Shown: in pieces, positions 8,662 through 17,379 of the stretch
Numbering within the stretch: the stretch's first letter is position 1
Layout of the letters: each line of letters starts with the position of its first letter
Origin: Geothermobacter ehrlichii
GTDB lineage: Bacteria; Desulfobacterota; Desulfuromonadia; Desulfuromonadales; Geothermobacteraceae
Direction of reading: 5' to 3'
NCBI RefSeq assembly: GCF_008124615.1
Contig: NZ_VNIB01000002.1
Span: 216,452-280,451, forward strand
Length of the DNA: 64,000 nucleotides
Notes under the pieces: model-generated
Told to the model about the DNA's origin: nothing
Database searches by the model: none
Seen by the model: the letters and a program-made list of their open reading frames with translations, nothing else
Position numbers and translations under genes: made by a program

Positions 8662-10914
8662 TTACTGCCCTTGGGCGTCGACGACGGCGACCGCCGCCAT
8701 GTTGACGATGTCGGCTACGGCGTCGCCACGCTGCAGCACGTGCACCGGCTTCTTCATGCCCATCAGAATCGGCCCGATCTGCTCGGCGCCGCCGAGCTTG
8801 TGCAGCAGCTTGTAGGAAATGTTGCCCGACTGCAGGTCGGGGAAGATGAAGACGTTGGCGTTACCCTTCAGGGTCGAGAAGGGGTACTGGTTGGCCACCA
8901 GTTCCGGGTCGAGGGCGACGTTGGCCTGGATTTCGCCGTCGACCGTCAGTTCGGGAGCCCATTCCTTGACCAGGGCGGTGGCTTTCTTGACCTTGAGGGT
9001 CAGCGGATGTTTGGCGCTGCCGAAGTTGGAGAAGGAGAGCATGGCCACCCGCGGCTCAATGTCGAAATGACGCGCCTTCTCGGCGGTGAGGATGGCGGTT
9101 TCGGCCAGCTCTTCCGGCGTCGGTTCGATGGTGACGGTGGTGTCGGCGAAGAAGACGACCTCTTTCTTGGTGACCATCATGTAGGCGCCGTGAACCTTGG
9201 ACAGGCCGTCTTTTTTGCCGATGATCTCCAGCGCCGGCCGGATGGTTTCGGGATAGTGATGGTCGATGCCCGAAAGCAGCGTGTCGGCGTCGCCGAGATG
9301 AACCATCATGGCACCGAAATAGTTGCGGCTTTTCTTGATCAGCCGCTTGGCCTCGGCCCGGGTGATCCCCTTGCGCTGCCGCATCTTGAACAGGGTGTCG
9401 ATGTATTTTCCGCGCTCTTCGTAGGTCATCGGGTCGATGATCTGGACACCGTTCAGGTCGAGGTTGAGCTCCTCGATCTTGGCGCGGATTTCCTTCTCGT
9501 CGCCGAGCAGGATCGGCCTGGCGATCCCTTCGTCGACCAGGATCTGGCAGGCGCGGAGAATCTTTTCCTCTTCGCCTTCGGGGAAGACGATCCGTTTCGG
9601 GTTGGCCTTGGCCTTGTTGATCAGGGTTCGCATGACCTGCTTGGAGCGGGCCTGGCGCGCCTCGAGACCTTCGATGTACTTCTCCATGTTCTTGATCGGC
9701 CGCCGCGCCACGCCCGAGTCCATCGCCGCCTGGGCCACGGCCGGTGCGACGTGCAGCAGGACGCGGGGATCGAAGGGCTTGGGAATGAGGTATTCGCGGC
9801 CGAACTTGATGTTTTCGCCGCCATAGGCCCGGCGGACGGAGTCGGGGACGTCGAGCTTGGCCAGGTTGGCCAGCGCCTTGACGGCCGCCATTTTCATCTC
9901 TTCGTTGATGGCGCTGGCGTGGGTGTCGAGGGCACCACGGAAGAGGAAAGGGAAGCAGAGAACGTTGTTGACCTGGTTCGGATAGTCGGAACGGCCGGTG
10001 CCGATGATGACGTCGGGACGGACGGCCTTGGCTTCCGGCGGCGTAATTTCCGGGTCGGGATTGGCCATGGCGAAGACGATCGGATCCTCGGCCATGGTCT
10101 TGAGCATCTCCGGCGTCAGGGCACCCTTGACCGAAACGCCGAAGAAGATGTCGGCCCCCCGCATGGCATCCCCGAGCGTCCTGGCGTCGGTTTCGACGGC
10201 GAGGCGCTCCTTGTACGCGTTCATCCCTTCGGTGCGCCCCTTGTAGATCACTCCCTTGGAGTCGCAGAGGATGACGTTCTCCTTGCGTACGCCCAGGCTG
10301 ATGGCCAGGTTGGCGCAGGCGATGCCGGCGGCGCCGGCACCGTTGACCACCATCTTCACATCCTCGATCTTCTTGCCGATGATCTCCAGGGCGTTGAGCA
10401 TGCCGGCGGCGGCGATGATGGCGGTGCCGTGCTGGTCGTCGTGAAAGACCGGAATACTCATGATCTCCTTGAGCTTTTCTTCGATGTAGAAGCATTCCGG
10501 CCCCTTGATGTCTTCGAGGTTGATGCCGCCGAAGGTCGGTTCAAGCAGCTTGACGGTGCGGATCAGCTCGTCGGGGTCCTTGGTGTCGAGTTCGATGTCG
10601 AATACGTCGATATCGGCAAAGCTTTTGAAAAGGACGCCCTTGCCCTCCATAACCGGCTTGCCGGCCAGGGCGCCGATGTCACCGAGGCCAAGAACGGCGG
10701 TGCCATTGGAGACGACGGCGACGAGATTACCCTTGGCGGTATATTCGTAGGCGTCGTTGGGGTTCTTGGCGATTTCGAGGCAGGGCTCGGCAACGCCCGG
10801 GCTGTAGGCAAGGGAAAGGTCGCGGCTGGTGGCGCAGGGTTTGGTGGTGATGACCTCGATTTTTCCCTTGCGTCCCGTGCGGTGGTATTCGAGAGCTTCT
10901 TCACGTTTCGACAT
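8662..10914 (-). CDS. maeB: NADP-dependent malic enzyme with phosphotransacetylase-like domain
   Basis: This 750-residue protein has two parts. Residues 1 to about 420 form a malic enzyme that decarboxylates malate to pyruvate, with [33 protein letters not shown] and the Rossmann stretch [15 protein letters not shown]. Residues about 430-750 resemble phosphate acetyltransferase ([29 protein letters not shown]). The domain is known in MaeB proteins as a regulatory, mostly inactive module that senses acetyl-CoA. Length and order match the family. GGAGG lies 9 bases before the ATG on the minus strand. Such an enzyme supplies NADPH and pyruvate from the C4 pool. It is transcribed alone, with about 450 bases of non-coding sequence upstream. 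Confidence 0.95.
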   Translation of the reverse strand: MSKREEALEYHRTGRKGKIEVITTKPCATSRDLSLAYSPGVAEPCLEIAKNPNDAYEYTAKGNLVAVVSNGTAVLGLGDIGALAGKPVMEGKGVLFKSFADIDVFDIELDTKDPDELIRTVKLLEPTFGGINLEDIKGPECFYIEEKLKEIMSIPVFHDDQHGTAIIAAAGMLNALEIIGKKIEDVKMVVNGAGAAGIACANLAISLGVRKENVILCDSKGVIYKGRTEGMNAYKERLAVETDARTLGDAMRGADIFFGVSVKGALTPEMLKTMAEDPIVFAMANPDPEITPPEAKAVRPDVIIGTGRSDYPNQVNNVLCFPFLFRGALDTHASAINEEMKMAAVKALANLAKLDVPDSVRRAYGGENIKFGREYLIPKPFDPRVLLHVAPAVAQAAMDSGVARRPIKNMEKYIEGLEARQARSKQVMRTLINKAKANPKRIVFPEGEEEKILRACQILVDEGIARPILLGDEKEIRAKIEELNLDLNGVQIIDPMTYEERGKYIDTLFKMRQRKGITRAEAKRLIKKSRNYFGAMMVHLGDADTLLSGIDHHYPETIRPALEIIGKKDGLSKVHGAYMMVTKKEVVFFADTTVTIEPTPEELAETAILTAEKARHFDIEPRVAMLSFSNFGSAKHPLTLKVKKATALVKEWAPELTVDGEIQANVALDPELVANQYPFSTLKGNANVFIFPDLQSGNISYKLLHKLGGAEQIGPILMGMKKPVHVLQRGDAVADIVNMAAVAVVDAQGQ

Positions 10915-11360
10915 GATATCGAACCTCCGTTGTTGCTGGTTTTACTCTCCTTAAATTAAATGCCCCGGTGTCGCAAGGGGCAGGAAAGCGATTAATATGC
11001 TAAAAAATTGAGAAAATTTGATCCGAACCTTTGCCGGCATTCTTTTAGTTTCAGTAAAGGACCTTAGTCTTGCCTTGGGCTGCTGTCAAGAAAAATATGG
11101 TCATGGCCGCAGTTGAACTCTCTGCCGTTTACGACATGAAGAGCAAGGGCGATGCCAAAATGCTGTAATTTGTCTATACCCTGAACATATCTCCACTTTT
11201 GAAAAGCGCAAGGAATGGTGACGGAACTTTTTCCGGCACGAAAGCTGCGGTTATTTGCCCCAGTCGGCCAGTTTTGGCCGATGTCGGGGCCGAATTCATT
11301 GACAGACCGGCGGCTGAGGGTTAAAAGGACAGGAGTTTGCTGTGAAGGAAACTGTCAAGC
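10915..11360. other. Intergenic region between divergent maeB and yfcE-like genes
   Basis: About 450 bases with lower GC than the flanking genes and no coding pattern in any frame. It must hold the maeB promoter on the minus strand and holds a probable plus-strand promoter at 11299-11327. A short palindromic GGCCAGTTTTGGCC stretch lies near 11265-11280. I see no tRNA, riboswitch or convincing small-RNA terminator. Confidence 0.5.
11299..11327 (+). promoter_or_regulatory. Probable sigma70 promoter for the yfcE-like gene
   Basis: A perfect TTGACA (11299-11304) is spaced 17 bases from TAAAAG (11322-11327), 33 bases before the start codon. Its sequence closely resembles the promoter candidate at 3619-3648. 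Confidence 0.5.
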
Positions 11361-11855
11361 ATGCGCATCGGGGTGATCGCCGACACACATCTTCAGAGCC
11401 AGCAGGAATGCCGGCGGTTCTCCGATCGGCTTCTGGATGGACCCTTCCATTCGGTCGACATGATCTTTCATGCCGGCGATCTGGGCAACAGCGAGCTGTT
11501 GTTCTGCCTGGCTCCCTGTCCGGTGGTGGCGGTCGCCGGCAATACCGATCGGCCGCATCCCGAATTGCCGCCGCAGCGTCTGCTCACCCTTGAAGGGCGA
11601 CGTATCGTGCTGGCGCATGGCTGGGGGGGCGGCGATAGTGTCGCCGCCGATCTGCTCAGGCATTTCGGGCCGGAGCGACCCGACGTGATCGTTTTCGGCC
11701 ACAGTCATGTCCCCGAGAACAGGAGGGTGGGGAAAACGCTGCTGTTCAACCCGGGAAGCCCGACGCGACCCCGGTCGAGTGTGGGCGCGACCGTTGGCGT
11801 ACTCGAGATTGTTGGCGGAGAAGTGGCGGGAGAGATCCTGCCCTGGCGCGACTGA
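11361..11855 (+). CDS. YfcE/MJ0936-family metallophosphoesterase
   Basis: This 164-residue protein is a compact calcineurin-like phosphodiesterase. All metal motifs are present in order: DTH near residue 8, GD in HAGDLGNSELL (about 41), GNTDRP (about 62), a single His in VLAHGWG (about 86), and GHSHVPE (about 114). Family members hydrolyse phosphodiesters such as bis-p-nitrophenyl phosphate in vitro, but natural substrates are mostly unknown. AAGGAAA precedes the ATG by about 10 bases. It is followed 29 bases later by the HIT gene and may share its transcript. Confidence 0.85.
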   Translation: MRIGVIADTHLQSQQECRRFSDRLLDGPFHSVDMIFHAGDLGNSELLFCLAPCPVVAVAGNTDRPHPELPPQRLLTLEGRRIVLAHGWGGGDSVAADLLRHFGPERPDVIVFGHSHVPENRRVGKTLLFNPGSPTRPRSSVGATVGVLEIVGGEVAGEILPWRD

Positions 11856-11884
11856 ATCAACAACAAAGACGAATACCGGCTGAG

Positions 11885-12379
11885 ATGAAACGACTCTGGG
11901 CTCCCTGGCGGATGACTTACATCAACGGCGAGGACAGGCAGGGCAGAAAAGGCTGCATCTTCTGCCTCGACGCTTCGACCGACGAAGATGAGGAACGGCT
12001 GATTCTCCACCGCGGCGAGCGGGCCTTCGTCATCATGAACCGCTACCCCTATTCGAACGGCCATCTGATGGTTGCGCCCTACCGGCACACCGCGGATCTG
12101 GCTTCGCTCAATGCCGACGAGGTGCACGAGATCTGGCGGCTGACGGTGCTGGCCCGGGATGTTCTGCGCCACTGGGGGAATCCCGACGGCTTCAATGTCG
12201 GCATGAACTGGGGCAAGGTCGCCGGCGCCGGGGTCGAAGACCATCTTCACCAGCATGTCGTTCCCCGCTGGAACGGGGACACCAACTTCATGCCGGTTCT
12301 GGCCGATGTGCGGGTCATTCCGCAGCATCTGGAAGAAACCGCCACCGTGTTGCGGGAGATATTCCGGCAGATAAGATGA
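11885..12379 (+). CDS. HIT family hydrolase (Ap4A phosphorylase-like)
   Basis: The 164-residue protein belongs to the histidine-triad superfamily of nucleotide hydrolases and transferases. The catalytic triad appears as HLHQHVVPRW near residues 121-130. A zinc-type CIFC pair lies near residues 25-28, and the central segment NGHLMVAPYRHTADL is conserved. The N-terminus MKRLWAPWRMTYI is typical of the bacterial HIT subgroup annotated as AP4A phosphorylase-like. Its exact substrate is unknown. It sits between the yfcE-like gene and the exbBD pair and could be cotranscribed with both. Confidence 0.9.
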   Translation: MKRLWAPWRMTYINGEDRQGRKGCIFCLDASTDEDEERLILHRGERAFVIMNRYPYSNGHLMVAPYRHTADLASLNADEVHEIWRLTVLARDVLRHWGNPDGFNVGMNWGKVAGAGVEDHLHQHVVPRWNGDTNFMPVLADVRVIPQHLEETATVLREIFRQIR

Positions 12380-12416
12380 GGCAAAAAGACCTGTTTTCAA
12401 AGAGGATAGGCTGACC

Positions 12417-13016
12417 ATGCTCGAGTTGTTTGTCAAGGGTGGGCCGCTGATGTGGCCTCTGCTGGCCTGTTCCGTTCTGGCCCTGGCCATTTTTATCGTG
12501 AAGCTGCTCTGGTTTGCCCGGCAGCGGCGCGAGGGGCGCGAACTGTTCAAGGAAGTGGTGACCCTGGCACAGGAAGAGCGATTCGATGAGGCGATCATTG
12601 TCTGTCGCCAGTCGTCTTCGCCGCTGGCCCAGGTCCTTCTGGCCGCCCTGCGCCAGGCCGGGCGGCCCCGGGAACATGTCAAGACGGTGGCCGGTGAGGT
12701 CGCCGGTCAACAGAGTGTCGCCTTTGAGCGCTACCTGGGACTGCTGTCGACCATCGGCACCATCTCTCCTCTGCTGGGGCTTCTGGGTACTGTGGTCGGC
12801 ATGATCGAGGCCTTCAATGTCATCGCCACAGTTGGCGTGGGGACGCCGCAGACCCTTGGCGGCGGGATTTCCCAGGCCCTGATCACCACCGCCACCGGCA
12901 TGGCGGTCGCCATTCCGGTGATTCTGGCGCACCGCTTTCTTCTCGGGCAGATGAAGAGCCTGGTCGTGGCCATGGAGGAATACATCCTGCGTATCGTCGA
13001 CCTGGTTGGAGACTAG
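12417..13016 (+). CDS. MotA/TolQ/ExbB proton channel protein
   Basis: The 199-residue protein has the three-helix layout of ExbB/TolQ. TM1 is near residues 10-30 (MWPLLACSVLALAIFIVKLL). A cytoplasmic loop follows. TM2 and TM3 are near 105-130 and 145-175, containing TISPLLGLLGTVVGMIEAF and ATGMAVAIPVILAHRFLLGQ. These stretches are the family signature. ExbB and ExbD form a proton-driven motor in the inner membrane. The partner gene follows after 3 bases. No tonB, tolA or pal gene is adjacent, so whether this pair powers outer-membrane transport or the Tol system cannot be decided here. Confidence 0.9.
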   Translation: MLELFVKGGPLMWPLLACSVLALAIFIVKLLWFARQRREGRELFKEVVTLAQEERFDEAIIVCRQSSSPLAQVLLAALRQAGRPREHVKTVAGEVAGQQSVAFERYLGLLSTIGTISPLLGLLGTVVGMIEAFNVIATVGVGTPQTLGGGISQALITTATGMAVAIPVILAHRFLLGQMKSLVVAMEEYILRIVDLVGD

Positions 13017-13019
13017 CCG

Positions 13020-13442
13020 ATGCTTATTCGTCGCCGCAGTGAAGAGGAGCCGCGCGTCGACCTGACGCCGATGGTCGATGTCGTCTTTCTGCTGCTCATC
13101 TTCTTCATGATCTCCACCACCTTTGTCGAAACCCCCGGCATCGACATCAAGCTTCCCGAGTCCTCCCTGACCGTTTCCGAAAAGAAGCCCGACGAGGTGC
13201 AGGTCTATATCGACCGGGACGGCAACCTGTTTTTTCAGGGCAAGAAGACCGGTATCGGTCAGTTGCGGAAAAAGCTCGCCAGATCCATGGCCGGGAATCG
13301 CAAGGCGACGTTCGTGCTGATGGCCGACAAGGAGGTTCGGCACGGGCTGGTCGTGGAGGTCATGGATGTCGCCCGCTCGGCCGGATTCTACAACATGGCG
13401 ATCGCCACCGAGAGCAGGCGCGGAACCGACAGGCAGGAATAG
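13020..13442 (+). CDS. ExbD/TolR biopolymer transport protein
   Basis: The 140-residue protein has a short cytoplasmic N-terminus, one membrane helix (about residues 18-38, PMVDVVFLLLIFFMISTTF) and a periplasmic domain. The helix contains the conserved proton-carrying Asp in the VDVVF segment. Length and layout are standard for ExbD. Together with the upstream ExbB-like gene it forms the minimal motor. The gene begins 3 bases after the exbB stop. The N-terminal RRRSEEEPRVDLTPM is typical of the deltaproteobacterial TolR/ExbD group. Confidence 0.9.
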   Translation: MLIRRRSEEEPRVDLTPMVDVVFLLLIFFMISTTFVETPGIDIKLPESSLTVSEKKPDEVQVYIDRDGNLFFQGKKTGIGQLRKKLARSMAGNRKATFVLMADKEVRHGLVVEVMDVARSAGFYNMAIATESRRGTDRQE

Positions 13443-13529
13443 CCTGGCGTGCGCTTGATTGTTGTTCTGTTTTCTGAAATAATTCCGGTCATGTTCTAAA
13501 ACAGCTCTCTTTTACCACCGGGGGCGGGT

Positions 13530-15533
13530 ATGGATCGGTCTCGTGCCGACACTGACATGGGCAAAGCCTGGCTTTGCTGCCTGGCCGGTTTCTTCCTCGG
13601 GTTTCTGGCGCCGGTCGGCTGGCTCGTCCTCCGTCTCGTCTTCTTCCGGCAAGCCGGTCAGTCCCTGTTCGAGCAGATTGTCGGCGAGGTTGCCGGTTCC
13701 TCTCCGCAGGTCGCCCTCTATGTCTACATGGGGCTGGGAACGGCCCTGGTGTTCGCTCTTTTCGGCTATCTCATCGGCAGGGCCTGGCAGCAGCTGCATG
13801 AGCGGGCGAAACGGCTCGACAGCCTCAACGCCACCATGGAAGCCCAGCGCGACGAGTTCGAGGAGCGGTTCAATGCCCTCAACAGCAACATCAAGAACTT
13901 TCACGCCATCAACACCCTCATCCAGAAATCGGGCAGCGTCAACGAGGTGATCCGGCTTGCCGCCGACGGGCTGTACAACATTCTCGGCTACGACCGCGTC
14001 AACATCTGGATGCTTGATGCCGATCGGAAAAACCTGGTGCTTGCCATATCGAAGGGGACCGGCTACGAAGGCGAGCTTTCTCTGCCGCTGGATGAACGCC
14101 TCGGTGTCATCTACAAGGCGGTTCTGGAGGGACGTCCGTTTCGGGTCGACGACATGCGCAAGATGCCTGCGGACTATCGCCTGGCCGAGGAATACACCGG
14201 TCACGAACCGATCAGGTCGCGCAGCTTCATCCTCTGTCCCATCCGGGTGCACGACCGGGTTGTCGGCCTGTTCGGGGTCGACAACAAGCGCAAGAAGGCC
14301 CAGCTTGACGATACCGACGTCGATACGGTGCGGCTTTTCGCCGACCAGGTCGCCATGACCCTGACCAAGATCGACCTGTTGCGAGCGGTCGATTCGCTGA
14401 CCAGGGAGCTCGAACGGACCTTCGGCGAGCTGCTCGGCTACCGCGAGGACTACGTGGCCATCAACAGACAGCTCAAGGAGGCCGGCCAGGGCAACGCCGA
14501 CACCATTCGCGAGATATCCGGCAGCGCCGAGGTGGTCAGGGAAGCGGTCGAGGAAACTCGGTCCGCCGCCGGGGAAATTTCTGTCACCATCGCCCAGGTG
14601 TCGGAAAACATCAACAGCCTGCACGAATTTATCGACAGTTCGGTGGCGTCGATTACCGAAATGGCCGCCACCCTGAAGAGCGTCGAGGAGAACGCCGTGC
14701 AGTCGCAAACGATGATCGAGGGGGTCCAGGAACGGGCGCAGGATGGTGTCCGCCGGGTCGAGGAGACCATTGCCGCCATGGAGCGCATCCGCCAGGCGGT
14801 CGAAACGGCTACCGCCGATATCGCGCGGCTGTCGGGAATCAGCGACGAAGTGGGTGGCATCACCATGGTGATCGGCGAGATCGCCAAGAAGACCAACCTG
14901 CTGGCCCTGAATGCCGCCATTATCGCCGCCCAGGCCGGAGAGCATGGCAGTTCGTTTGCCGTTGTCGCCGACGAGGTCGGCGCCCTGGCGCGGGAAGCCG
15001 GCGAATCGACCGAAGCCATCGCCCGGCTGGTGGGGGAGATCCGGGCCGCGACCGGCGATGTGGTGCGCAACATCGAGACGACCAGAGACATGGTCGACAA
15101 GGGGATTTCGACCGGTGTCGAGCTGGAGGGTTCCCTGCAGCAGATGGTGGAGCAGGCGGACAATTCGACCGGCATGTCGCGGGAGATCCGCAAGGCGACC
15201 AACGAGGTCGCCAAAAGCGCCGAAGCCATCAACACCTCGGTGATCCGGCTCGGCGAGATGGCCGCCCAGATCTCTCATGCCTCGAAGGAGCAGACCAGAG
15301 GCATCCGGAGTATCGTCCACGCCATCGAAGAGATCAAGACCATGACCGACGACATGGTCGCCGCCACCGAGAGGCAACAGGTGAACATGCGCAACATCGA
15401 TACGGCGGTCGATCGGGTCGGCCGCATGGCGAGCCGGATTTTCCGCGAACTCGATTCACGGCAGCAGGGTAGCCAGGAGGTTATCGAGAAGCTCGAGGTC
15501 GTGCGTGCCCTCGGGCGGAAGAAAGACGATTGA
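13530..15533 (+). CDS. Methyl-accepting chemotaxis-like protein with GAF domain
   Basis: This 667-residue protein has two membrane helices close together (about residues 11-35 and 60-85) with only about 25 residues between, so almost no periplasmic sensor. A GAF-type sensory domain follows (about 128-280). The rest is a long helical methyl-accepting signalling domain to the end. The signalling tip at about 450-487 reads [20 protein letters not shown] then [15 protein letters not shown]. Compared with the usual tip, Glu and Arg in the AIEAARAGE segment are replaced by Ile and Gln. These residues matter for CheA/CheW coupling, so the output may be non-canonical. No che genes are nearby. Confidence 0.88.
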   Translation: MDRSRADTDMGKAWLCCLAGFFLGFLAPVGWLVLRLVFFRQAGQSLFEQIVGEVAGSSPQVALYVYMGLGTALVFALFGYLIGRAWQQLHERAKRLDSLNATMEAQRDEFEERFNALNSNIKNFHAINTLIQKSGSVNEVIRLAADGLYNILGYDRVNIWMLDADRKNLVLAISKGTGYEGELSLPLDERLGVIYKAVLEGRPFRVDDMRKMPADYRLAEEYTGHEPIRSRSFILCPIRVHDRVVGLFGVDNKRKKAQLDDTDVDTVRLFADQVAMTLTKIDLLRAVDSLTRELERTFGELLGYREDYVAINRQLKEAGQGNADTIREISGSAEVVREAVEETRSAAGEISVTIAQVSENINSLHEFIDSSVASITEMAATLKSVEENAVQSQTMIEGVQERAQDGVRRVEETIAAMERIRQAVETATADIARLSGISDEVGGITMVIGEIAKKTNLLALNAAIIAAQAGEHGSSFAVVADEVGALAREAGESTEAIARLVGEIRAATGDVVRNIETTRDMVDKGISTGVELEGSLQQMVEQADNSTGMSREIRKATNEVAKSAEAINTSVIRLGEMAAQISHASKEQTRGIRSIVHAIEEIKTMTDDMVAATERQQVNMRNIDTAVDRVGRMASRIFRELDSRQQGSQEVIEKLEVVRALGRKKDD

Positions 15534-15574
15534 TCCGCGGTCGAAGACGACGGAGCATGGGATTCCGTTATTGG

Positions 15575-15712
15575 CTTCTTGACAAAGCAGGCCGCTCAAC
15601 AAGGTTCGGATGCAAGGCATCCGAAATGTCGAGGCATGAGGCGTACCGGGCATCGTACGTCGAATGCCGAGAGATGGATAACGCCGACAGACAACTTTTT
15701 CAGCAGCCCGAA
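15575..15712 (+). repeat. Candidate dispersed repeat element ahead of a terminator
   Basis: About 135 bases of non-coding sequence with internal symmetry: TTCGGATGC/GCATCCGAA near 15604-15625 and a GTAC-containing palindromic stretch near 15642-15665. It ends in ACTTTTTCAGCAGCC. The composition and ending recall intergenic repeats I associate with Geobacter-type genomes. Only one copy is visible in this window, so the repeat call is an inference. Confidence 0.35.
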
Positions 15713-15736
15713 CGGAGCCTCTGGCTCCGTTTTTTT
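15712..15736 (+). terminator. Rho-independent terminator after the chemoreceptor gene
   Basis: CGGAGCC-TCT-GGCTCCG (15713-15729) is followed by seven T. It ends the plus-strand unit just before the convergent cation diffusion facilitator gene. Confidence 0.85.
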
Positions 15737-15751
15737 GTGCCCCAGACAGTT

Positions 15752-16705
15752 TCAGGGGGCCTGTTGTTGCGCGTTGTCGTCGGCGATCTCCAGGCGCATG
15801 CGGTCTTCGCGGCAGGCGTCCGCGCCCGGACAGCGGTCGACGGAGCAGGGCTCGATGTGGATGGTGACGTCGGCGCCCGGGATTTCGCTGCGGATGCGCT
15901 CCTCCAGCAGGTCGGCGATGTCGTGCGCCTCTTCGATGGTGAGATGCCGGCAGACGGTCAGGTGAAAATCCATCATTTTCTGTGAGCCGGCACGGCGGGT
16001 GCGCAGGTTGTGATAGCTGGCCATCACTCCCTGGTGCTTTTCGATCAGTTGCCTGATCTCGTCGCGCATCGGTTGCGGCAGCTCCTCGTCCAGCACGTCG
16101 CGCATGCCGTGGCGCAGCAGCTTGAACGCTTCGAAGAGGATGTAGAACGCCGCCAGCAGCGACAGCAGCGGATCGATCCATGGGGCGTCGAAGGCGGTGA
16201 CCAGGATCAGGCCGAGCAGCAGCGCCAGGTTGGTGTAGACGTCCATGGCGAAGTGCAGGCTGTCGGCCTTCAGGGCCGACGAGTCGCATTCGGCGGCGAC
16301 CCGGCGCAGGTGGCGGCTGATGGCGACCGAGGCGACGGCGCTCACCAGCAGTACGATCATGCCGTTTTCCAGCCGGACGAGTTCGACGCCGTTCAGCAGC
16401 CGTCGCACCGATTCGTAGCCGATGAGGATGCCGGTTCCGGCGATGGCCGAGGACTGGATCAGGGTGGCGACGGTCTCGAACTTGCCGTGGCCGAAGGGAT
16501 GGTTCTCGTCGGCGGGCTGAGACGCGTGATGAATGGCGAAGTAGTTGACGCCGCTCATGATGATGTCGAGAACCGAATCGAGAGCCGAGGCCAGAACGGC
16601 CAGGGACCCGGTCAGCAGGCCTGTCACCAGTTTGGCCACGGCCAGGCTCGACGCCGTCAGGACGGCGAGGCGGGCGGCGCGGATTTTCCGGCGTGCGTGT
16701 TTCAT
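15752..16705 (-). CDS. Cation diffusion facilitator (CDF) family transporter
   Basis: The 317-residue protein has the CDF architecture: a cytoplasmic N-terminus, six membrane helices, and a C-terminal cytoplasmic domain. The metal-site motifs are present: SALDSVLDI in helix 2, HPFGHGKFE in the loop after helix 2, and DSLHFAMDV in helix 5, where zinc/iron exporters carry HxxxD or DxxxD. The C-terminal tail adds a Cys-rich stretch (EPCSVDRCPGADACREDRM) that could bind metal and is not in the minimal family. It probably exports divalent cations such as zinc or iron. Its ATG directly follows the stop of the upstream hypothetical gene, so the two are translated from one message. Confidence 0.9.
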   Translation of the reverse strand: MKHARRKIRAARLAVLTASSLAVAKLVTGLLTGSLAVLASALDSVLDIIMSGVNYFAIHHASQPADENHPFGHGKFETVATLIQSSAIAGTGILIGYESVRRLLNGVELVRLENGMIVLLVSAVASVAISRHLRRVAAECDSSALKADSLHFAMDVYTNLALLLGLILVTAFDAPWIDPLLSLLAAFYILFEAFKLLRHGMRDVLDEELPQPMRDEIRQLIEKHQGVMASYHNLRTRRAGSQKMMDFHLTVCRHLTIEEAHDIADLLEERIRSEIPGADVTIHIEPCSVDRCPGADACREDRMRLEIADDNAQQQAP

Positions 16706-17209
16706 TCAGGGTTCGATGGGGCAGGCGCTGTTCCAGATCCGGTAGCCGTCGTCCTCGAGCTGCCAGAACTGGTCGATCCGCTGCCGGTAGTAGTCCAGAT
16801 CGGTGCAGTACCGCAGAATCTTCCGGCCCTGCTCGTGCGGATAGTGCCCTTGTTCCTGCAGCCAGGCGTAGAAGGCGGCCACCCCTTCGAGAATGTCGCC
16901 GAGTTCGGCCATGTTGGGTTCGAGGGTCTTGACGATGTACCAGTTGCCGGCAAACTGGCGGACCCTTGGCGGGTCGATGCGAAAAATGTTCTCCCGCCGG
17001 TCGCCGATGATGAAATCGCGCAGAAAAAGGTCGGCACCACGGGCCATGCGGCCGGCGGTCGCCGGTTCCTCGCCCTGGCGTTCGACCAGTTCGTGACAGA
17101 ACTGCCTCAGCAGTTCACCGACAAGCTGGTCGGCCCTGATCTCGTCCTCGAGGGTGCCGATGTCGAAATTGCCGGGTTCAAAGAGGTTGTCGTTGTTGTC
17201 GCGCTGCAT
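16706..17209 (-). CDS. Conserved hypothetical protein upstream of the CDF transporter
   Basis: I do not recognise a family for this 167-residue protein. It is acidic and soluble-looking, with no signal peptide or membrane segment. It is rich in aromatic residues toward the C-terminus (AAFYAWLQEQGHYPHEQGRK; DLDYYRQRIDQFW). The middle (GNWYIVKTLEPNMAELGDIL) looks like a globular helical domain. GGGAG lies 10 bases before the ATG. Its stop codon TGA is immediately followed by the ATG of the CDF gene, which implies cotranscription and perhaps a shared role in metal handling. That link is inference from position only. Confidence 0.7.
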   Translation of the reverse strand: MQRDNNDNLFEPGNFDIGTLEDEIRADQLVGELLRQFCHELVERQGEEPATAGRMARGADLFLRDFIIGDRRENIFRIDPPRVRQFAGNWYIVKTLEPNMAELGDILEGVAAFYAWLQEQGHYPHEQGRKILRYCTDLDYYRQRIDQFWQLEDDGYRIWNSACPIEP

Positions 17210-17300
17210 GAAATCCGTTCTCCCTTTTTATGGCCCGACTTAAATAACATCGCCCCGGCGCGGGGTCAAGAATCGCCCCGCCCGCGACGACGGAACGCGG

Positions 17301-17330
17301 TTTACAGCCTCGGCCGCGCTCTGTTAACAT
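17301..17330 (+). promoter_or_regulatory. Possible mutS promoter
   Basis: TTTACA (17301-17306) and TAACAT (17325-17330) are 18 bases apart. A transcript from here would begin near 17337. That excludes the in-frame ATG at 17329 and supports the start at 17380. Confidence 0.4.
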
Positions 17331-17379
17331 GACGCGATTTTTAACTAACGCACCTTCCGCCAATTGCAGTCTGAAGACC

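Noticed and set aside
13443..13470. TGGCGTGCGCTTGA ahead of the chemoreceptor gene as a sigma54 promoter
   Set aside because: The spacing is 9 and the -12 GC is missing.
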